A stretch of 45,162 bases of DNA from CAZVXI01 sp964631295. Lineage in GTDB: Bacteria; Planctomycetota; Phycisphaerae; Phycisphaerales; SM1A02. The position numbers were made by a program, and so were the translations under genes. The notes below the pieces were generated by a model that saw only the letters and a list, made by a program, of their open reading frames with translations, did not search any database and was not told where the DNA came from. Below, in pieces: positions 42,478-45,162 of this stretch. The DNA is taken from positions 1-45,162 of the forward strand of contig CAZVXI010000002.1 of assembly GCA_964631295.1 (NCBI GenBank), in the 5' to 3' direction. Position 1 is the stretch's first letter, and every line of letters begins with the position of its first letter.

Positions 42478-42908
42478 ATGCTCGACTTCATCCGCGAGAA
42501 CGACACATTCCTCTGGTGGCTTGGCGTTGCATCGGCTGTGTGCTTCGTCGGCACGCTCATCGCGCTGCCGTTCATGGTCGCGATGATCCCCCCGGATTAC
42601 TTCACACACGAGCAGCGCCGCCCCCCGCCGTTCGCCAATCAGCACCGGGTCGTTCGACTCTCGCTGATCATCGCCAAGAACATCATCGGCAGTGTGTTCA
42701 TCGTGGCAGGGCTGGCGATGCTCCTGCTGCCCGGGCAGGGATTGCTGACGATCGTCATCGGCCTGCTGCTGATCGACTTCCCCGGCAAGTTCGCACTCGA
42801 ACGCTGGCTGATCCGCCGCAGGGCCGTGCTGCGATCGTTCAACTGGCTGCGCGCGAAACGCCGCCGGCCGCCGCTGCGGCTGCCCCCCATCTCAACGCTC
42901 AGCCATGA
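42478..42908 (+). CDS. PGPGW-type transmembrane protein, probable 3' frameshift
   Basis: The first 140 residues are coherent: two N-terminal helices (FLWWLGVASAVCFVGTLIAL and GSVFIVAGLAMLLLPGQGLL), then TIVIGLLLIDFPGKFALERW with LIRRR. This is the pattern of putative transmembrane proteins with a PGPGxL-type motif. The open frame has no stop until 43692, running through two other genes, which is not credible. One extra C in the six-C run at 42883-42888 would place TGA at 42906-42908 and end the protein ...RLPPHLNAQP (about 143 aa). I therefore end it there. It is either a sequencing error or a true indel. Function unknown. Confidence 0.6.
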
Positions 42909-42934
42909 GGCTCGATCTGCCGGCGTTCATGCTG

Positions 42935-42940
42935 TATGCT
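42935..42940 (+). promoter_or_regulatory. -10-like box TATGCT
   Basis: TATGCT ends 7 nt before ATG 42948. It supports that start over the ATG at 42936, which lies inside the box. Confidence 0.3.
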
Positions 42941-42947
42941 GCCTGCC

Positions 42948-43235
42948 ATGCGAAGGTCCCGACATATCGCTGTTCTCCGCAAGTACTTCGACCTTGGCGG
43001 GCATGTTCGCCGGCAGTCACCGGCGAAGATCAAAGCCATGGGCCGCCAGACATACAAAAAGGGCGATGAGATCCGCTTTGCGATCTATCCGGACGAGGCA
43101 GATGAACTGTACGATGCGCTCGAGGCGCTCGGCGTGCGTTACGGGGCGGCATACGAGAAGGGGCATCAACTCGTGGTGCCGATTTACGGCAGGGCCGTCG
43201 TGGCGGAACTGCTCGAAGCCATGGGCCGGTCGTAG
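42948..43235 (+). CDS. Small soluble hypothetical protein
   Basis: The protein is 95 aa, basic at the N-terminus (MRRSRHIAVLRKYFDLGGHV) and alpha/beta after it (KGDEIRFAIYPDEADELYDA, LEALGVRYGAAYEKGHQLVV, PIYGRAVVAELLEAM). Codon usage and composition look genuine and the frame is not a shadow of its neighbours. No family is recognised. It is followed 42 bases later by the MFS gene. Confidence 0.5.
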   Translation: MRRSRHIAVLRKYFDLGGHVRRQSPAKIKAMGRQTYKKGDEIRFAIYPDEADELYDALEALGVRYGAAYEKGHQLVVPIYGRAVVAELLEAMGRS

Positions 43236-43263
43236 ACGAGCCAATCGCCCGCCGCACTGCCAG

Positions 43264-43269
43264 TATCAT
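43264..43269 (+). promoter_or_regulatory. -10-like box TATCAT
   Basis: TATCAT ends 8 nt before ATG 43278. It has the same spacing seen at several other genes of the window. Confidence 0.35.
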
Positions 43270-43277
43270 GCCCCCAC

Positions 43278-44759
43278 ATGGCGAAGACCAATCCCTCCAA
43301 ACCACAACGCCGACCGGCGAGCCCGAACAACAACAGGCCGTGGTTCACGCGCGAGGTGTTCGGTTGGGCCATGTTCGACTTCGCCAACCAGGCGTACACG
43401 CTCGTCATTCTCACCGTCTTCTTTCAAATCTATTTCATCGATCACCTCGCAACGGGGTATGTCGATGCGCCCATCGCAGGCGAAGCAACAACCCAGGCTG
43501 TCGCTGCGTTTGAAGATGCGCAGTCGCATGGCAGACAGTTCTGGTCGCTGGCGATCATCATCGCGCAGTCGATCGTCATCGTCTGCTCTCCCATCATCGG
43601 CGCGCTCGCAGACTTCTCCGGCGCCAAGAAGAAGCTGCTCTTCGCAACGTGGATCGGCTGCGTGCTCTTCACCGCTGCATTCACTCTGTTGACGCCGGGC
43701 AATCATCCGGGCGAGGGCGGCGGCGCGCTCGTCATCGCGATGATCCTGTTCATCATTTCCTACATCTTCTACGCAACCGGCGAGAACTTCCTCGGCGCGT
43801 TCCTGCCTGAACTCACCGCGCACCGCAACATGGGCAAAGTCTCAGCGTTCGGCTTCACGCTCGGCTATGTCGGCGGGCTCATCTGTCTCGTCGGCGCAGG
43901 CCTGGTCGGCATGATCGGTTCGCCCGTGACCGGCTACCGTCTCATCTGCCTGTGGGCGGCAGCGTTCTTCTTCGCATCCGCCATCCCCACGTTCCTGCTT
44001 GTCAAAGAGAAGAAACTCGCAGAGCAGCTTCCTGAACGTCAGACGATTTACACCGTCGGCTTTCATCGCATCGCTGGTACATTCAAGTCGCTGCAGCAGT
44101 ACAAGCACCTCATGCGCTTCCTGCCGATCATGATCTTTTATATCGCAGGCATGCAGGTTGTTATCTTTTTCGGCGGCACGATCGCAAAGGAGCTGTTCGA
44201 ACTCACGCAGGGCCAGCTTGTCATCTATCTGGTGGTGTCGGTCATCTCCGCGATTGCAGGAGCGTTTATCACCGCTTTGTATCAGGACCGTGTCGGCACG
44301 CGCAACACCATCCTCGCGGCACTTGCGCTGTGGAGTTCGATCATGCTGCTGGCTGTCTTCATCCGCAACGACTGGAAAGATATTGCCATCGTGCAGGCGA
44401 TCTTCTGGCTCGTCGGCGTGCTTGTCGGCTTCGGCATGGGCATGCTCGGCACGGCCAGCCGCGCCATGGTCGGCCTGTTCAGCCCGCAACACAAATCAGC
44501 AGAGTTCTTCGGCTTTTACGGCCTCGCGCACAAATCAGCAGCCATCCTCGGCCTGGGCGTGAACATCATTGCAGAGTGGATCTTCGGCGATGACTACAAC
44601 CTCGTCATCGCATCCACCGGCATCTTCTTCATCGGCGGCTTCCTGCTCATGCTCACTGTTGATGAGAAAGCCGGCAGGATCGCAGCGCTCAAATCCGCCC
44701 GTGCACATGTACGCAAACACAACGACTACAAAGGCGAGATCAACGGCTCGCCCGGATAG
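43278..44759 (+). CDS. MFS transporter, UMF1 (Atg22-like) family
   Basis: The protein is 493 aa with about 12 helices. The UMF1 signature FGWAMFDFANQAYTLVIL opens helix 1. Further family features are SPIIGALADFSGAKKKLLF (the MFS loop 2-3 motif), IFYATGENFLGAFLPELTAH, KVSAFGFTLGYVGGLICL and the late motif GTASRAMVGLFSPQHKSAEF followed by FGFYGLAHKSAAILG. Yeast Atg22 is a vacuolar amino-acid effluxer. Bacterial UMF1 members sit in the inner membrane with unknown substrates. It is monocistronic, and a palindromic repeat follows its stop. Confidence 0.9.
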   Translation: MAKTNPSKPQRRPASPNNNRPWFTREVFGWAMFDFANQAYTLVILTVFFQIYFIDHLATGYVDAPIAGEATTQAVAAFEDAQSHGRQFWSLAIIIAQSIVIVCSPIIGALADFSGAKKKLLFATWIGCVLFTAAFTLLTPGNHPGEGGGALVIAMILFIISYIFYATGENFLGAFLPELTAHRNMGKVSAFGFTLGYVGGLICLVGAGLVGMIGSPVTGYRLICLWAAAFFFASAIPTFLLVKEKKLAEQLPERQTIYTVGFHRIAGTFKSLQQYKHLMRFLPIMIFYIAGMQVVIFFGGTIAKELFELTQGQLVIYLVVSVISAIAGAFITALYQDRVGTRNTILAALALWSSIMLLAVFIRNDWKDIAIVQAIFWLVGVLVGFGMGMLGTASRAMVGLFSPQHKSAEFFGFYGLAHKSAAILGLGVNIIAEWIFGDDYNLVIASTGIFFIGGFLLMLTVDEKAGRIAALKSARAHVRKHNDYKGEINGSPG

Positions 44760-44770
44760 CGCGCCTGCGC

Positions 44771-44801
44771 TCGTCATACCCGCGAACGCGGGTATCCACG
44801 A
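44771..44801. repeat. Palindromic REP-like element (WIPAFAGMT type)
   Basis: ATACCCGCG-AA-CGCGGGTAT (44776-44795) is an exact 9-bp inverted repeat flanked by TCGTC and CCACGA. Read on the minus strand in one frame it encodes WIPAFAGMT, the peptide hallmark of a short palindromic repeat scattered in many bacterial genomes. It lies between two convergent genes, where it could also terminate transcription from both sides. Confidence 0.6.
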
Positions 44802-44847
44802 TCTCAGCGAACGGTCGATCCTCCCGATGCAATCGTGGCCGATTCGA

Positions 44848-45162
44848 TCAGTCGTCCGATTCTGAAGAGTCGGTGCCCGCTTCCTTCTCCGCTTCCACAT
44901 CCCACTCGGAGACCATGCGGATATCCAGCGTCGGTCGCTGCTCGCAAAGATCGATGCGAATCCGATCGGCCGCCTTGGCTGCCATGAAGACTGAAGAGTG
45001 CCGCGAGACTTTCTTGCCATCGAGGATCACATCGAACAGCACCTCGCCTGCAGCATCGTAATCCTCGAACTGCAGCACATACTTGTTGAACTTCGGCCGC
45101 TCGGGATCTTCATAGGCAGCGCACACCAGCTTGCGCAATGCCTTGAGCGCATCATCGAGCGT
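44848..45162 (-). CDS. Hypothetical protein, 5' end beyond the window
   Basis: The frame is open from the window edge (TLDDALKALRKLVCAAYEDP) to TGA at 44848, about 104 codons. It is a soluble alpha/beta protein: KYVLQFEDYDAAGEVLFDVI, LDGKKVSRHSSVFMAAKAAD, RIRIDLCEQRPTLDIRMVSE, then an acidic tail ending SSESDD. There are no signal peptide or membrane helices in the visible part. The family is not recognised. The true start lies outside the window. Confidence 0.6.
   Translation of the reverse strand, partial: TLDDALKALRKLVCAAYEDPERPKFNKYVLQFEDYDAAGEVLFDVILDGKKVSRHSSVFMAAKAADRIRIDLCEQRPTLDIRMVSEWDVEAEKEAGTDSSESDD

Noticed and set aside
1..45162. CRISPR array or Cas/gRAMP gene that would make the TPR-CHAT operon a type III-E system
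   Set aside because: No evenly spaced direct repeats and no Cas-like protein were seen anywhere in the window.

Overview
The window looks like a contig from a planctomycete of the Phycisphaerae type, probably aquatic. The indications are C-terminal dockerin-like tails with paired DLLxVLxxWG motifs on several secreted proteins, a PEP-CTERM-like sorting tail, the CRYRLDGLxExRCPECG zinc-ribbon protein, a Sortilin-type beta-propeller giant, high GC, and many genes whose only visible start signal is a -10-like hexamer 6-8 nt before the ATG. No rRNA gene is present, so the taxonomy is inference.

Layout. (1) 13-2733: the 3' part of a P-type ATPase and a Kef-type antiporter, closely spaced. (2) 2664-5913: a decayed zone on the minus strand with a serine-recombinase fragment, a hemerythrin-like gene with an in-frame stop, an intact nitronate-monooxygenase-like gene and a frameshifted Rrf2-type regulator. 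(3) 5951-14161: a light-harvesting cluster with GGPP synthase, two uncharacterised membrane proteins, a DTE-type proton-pump rhodopsin, phytoene desaturase, phytoene synthase, lycopene cyclase and Blh beta-carotene dioxygenase. It encodes the path from prenyl diphosphates to retinal plus the opsin. (4) 14338-19940: a compact four-gene operon of ECF sigma factor, cysteine-less putative anti-sigma protein, TPR-CHAT caspase-like protease and secreted subtilase with dockerin tail. It resembles, without CRISPR, the RpoE/Csx30/TPR-CHAT regulatory arm of type III-E systems and is the best candidate for an undescribed system. (5) 20151-26936: secreted dockerin, FG-GAP and lamin-tail proteins, small membrane proteins, a 10-N assembly gap and a Ycf46-like AAA ATPase. 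(6) 27093-29844: tRNA-Thr(CGT), a decayed two-gene DUF2924-type mobile remnant, a secreted dockerin protein and tRNA-Asn(GTT). (7) 30092-45162: rpmE, dnaK with a strong terminator, a PepSY membrane protein, the Sortilin-like giant with inserted PDZ domain, 6-phosphogluconolactonase, an alpha/alpha-toroid secreted protein, an HtrA-like protease with a degenerate second protease domain, small membrane proteins, a UMF1-type MFS transporter and a truncated gene at the edge.

How the parts may work together. In region 3, CrtE, CrtB, CrtI, CrtY and Blh would supply retinal to the rhodopsin. The crtI-crtB-crtY-blh genes overlap or abut and are probably translationally coupled, while a perfect 12-bp hairpin separates the rhodopsin from crtI. 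In region 4, tight packing suggests a regulated proteolytic cascade: a TPR sensor gating a CHAT protease, a soluble anti-sigma substrate, an ECF sigma output and an exported protease as effector. That mechanism is inferred from gene content and is not shown by the sequence. All calls were made by reading the sequence, with no database search.
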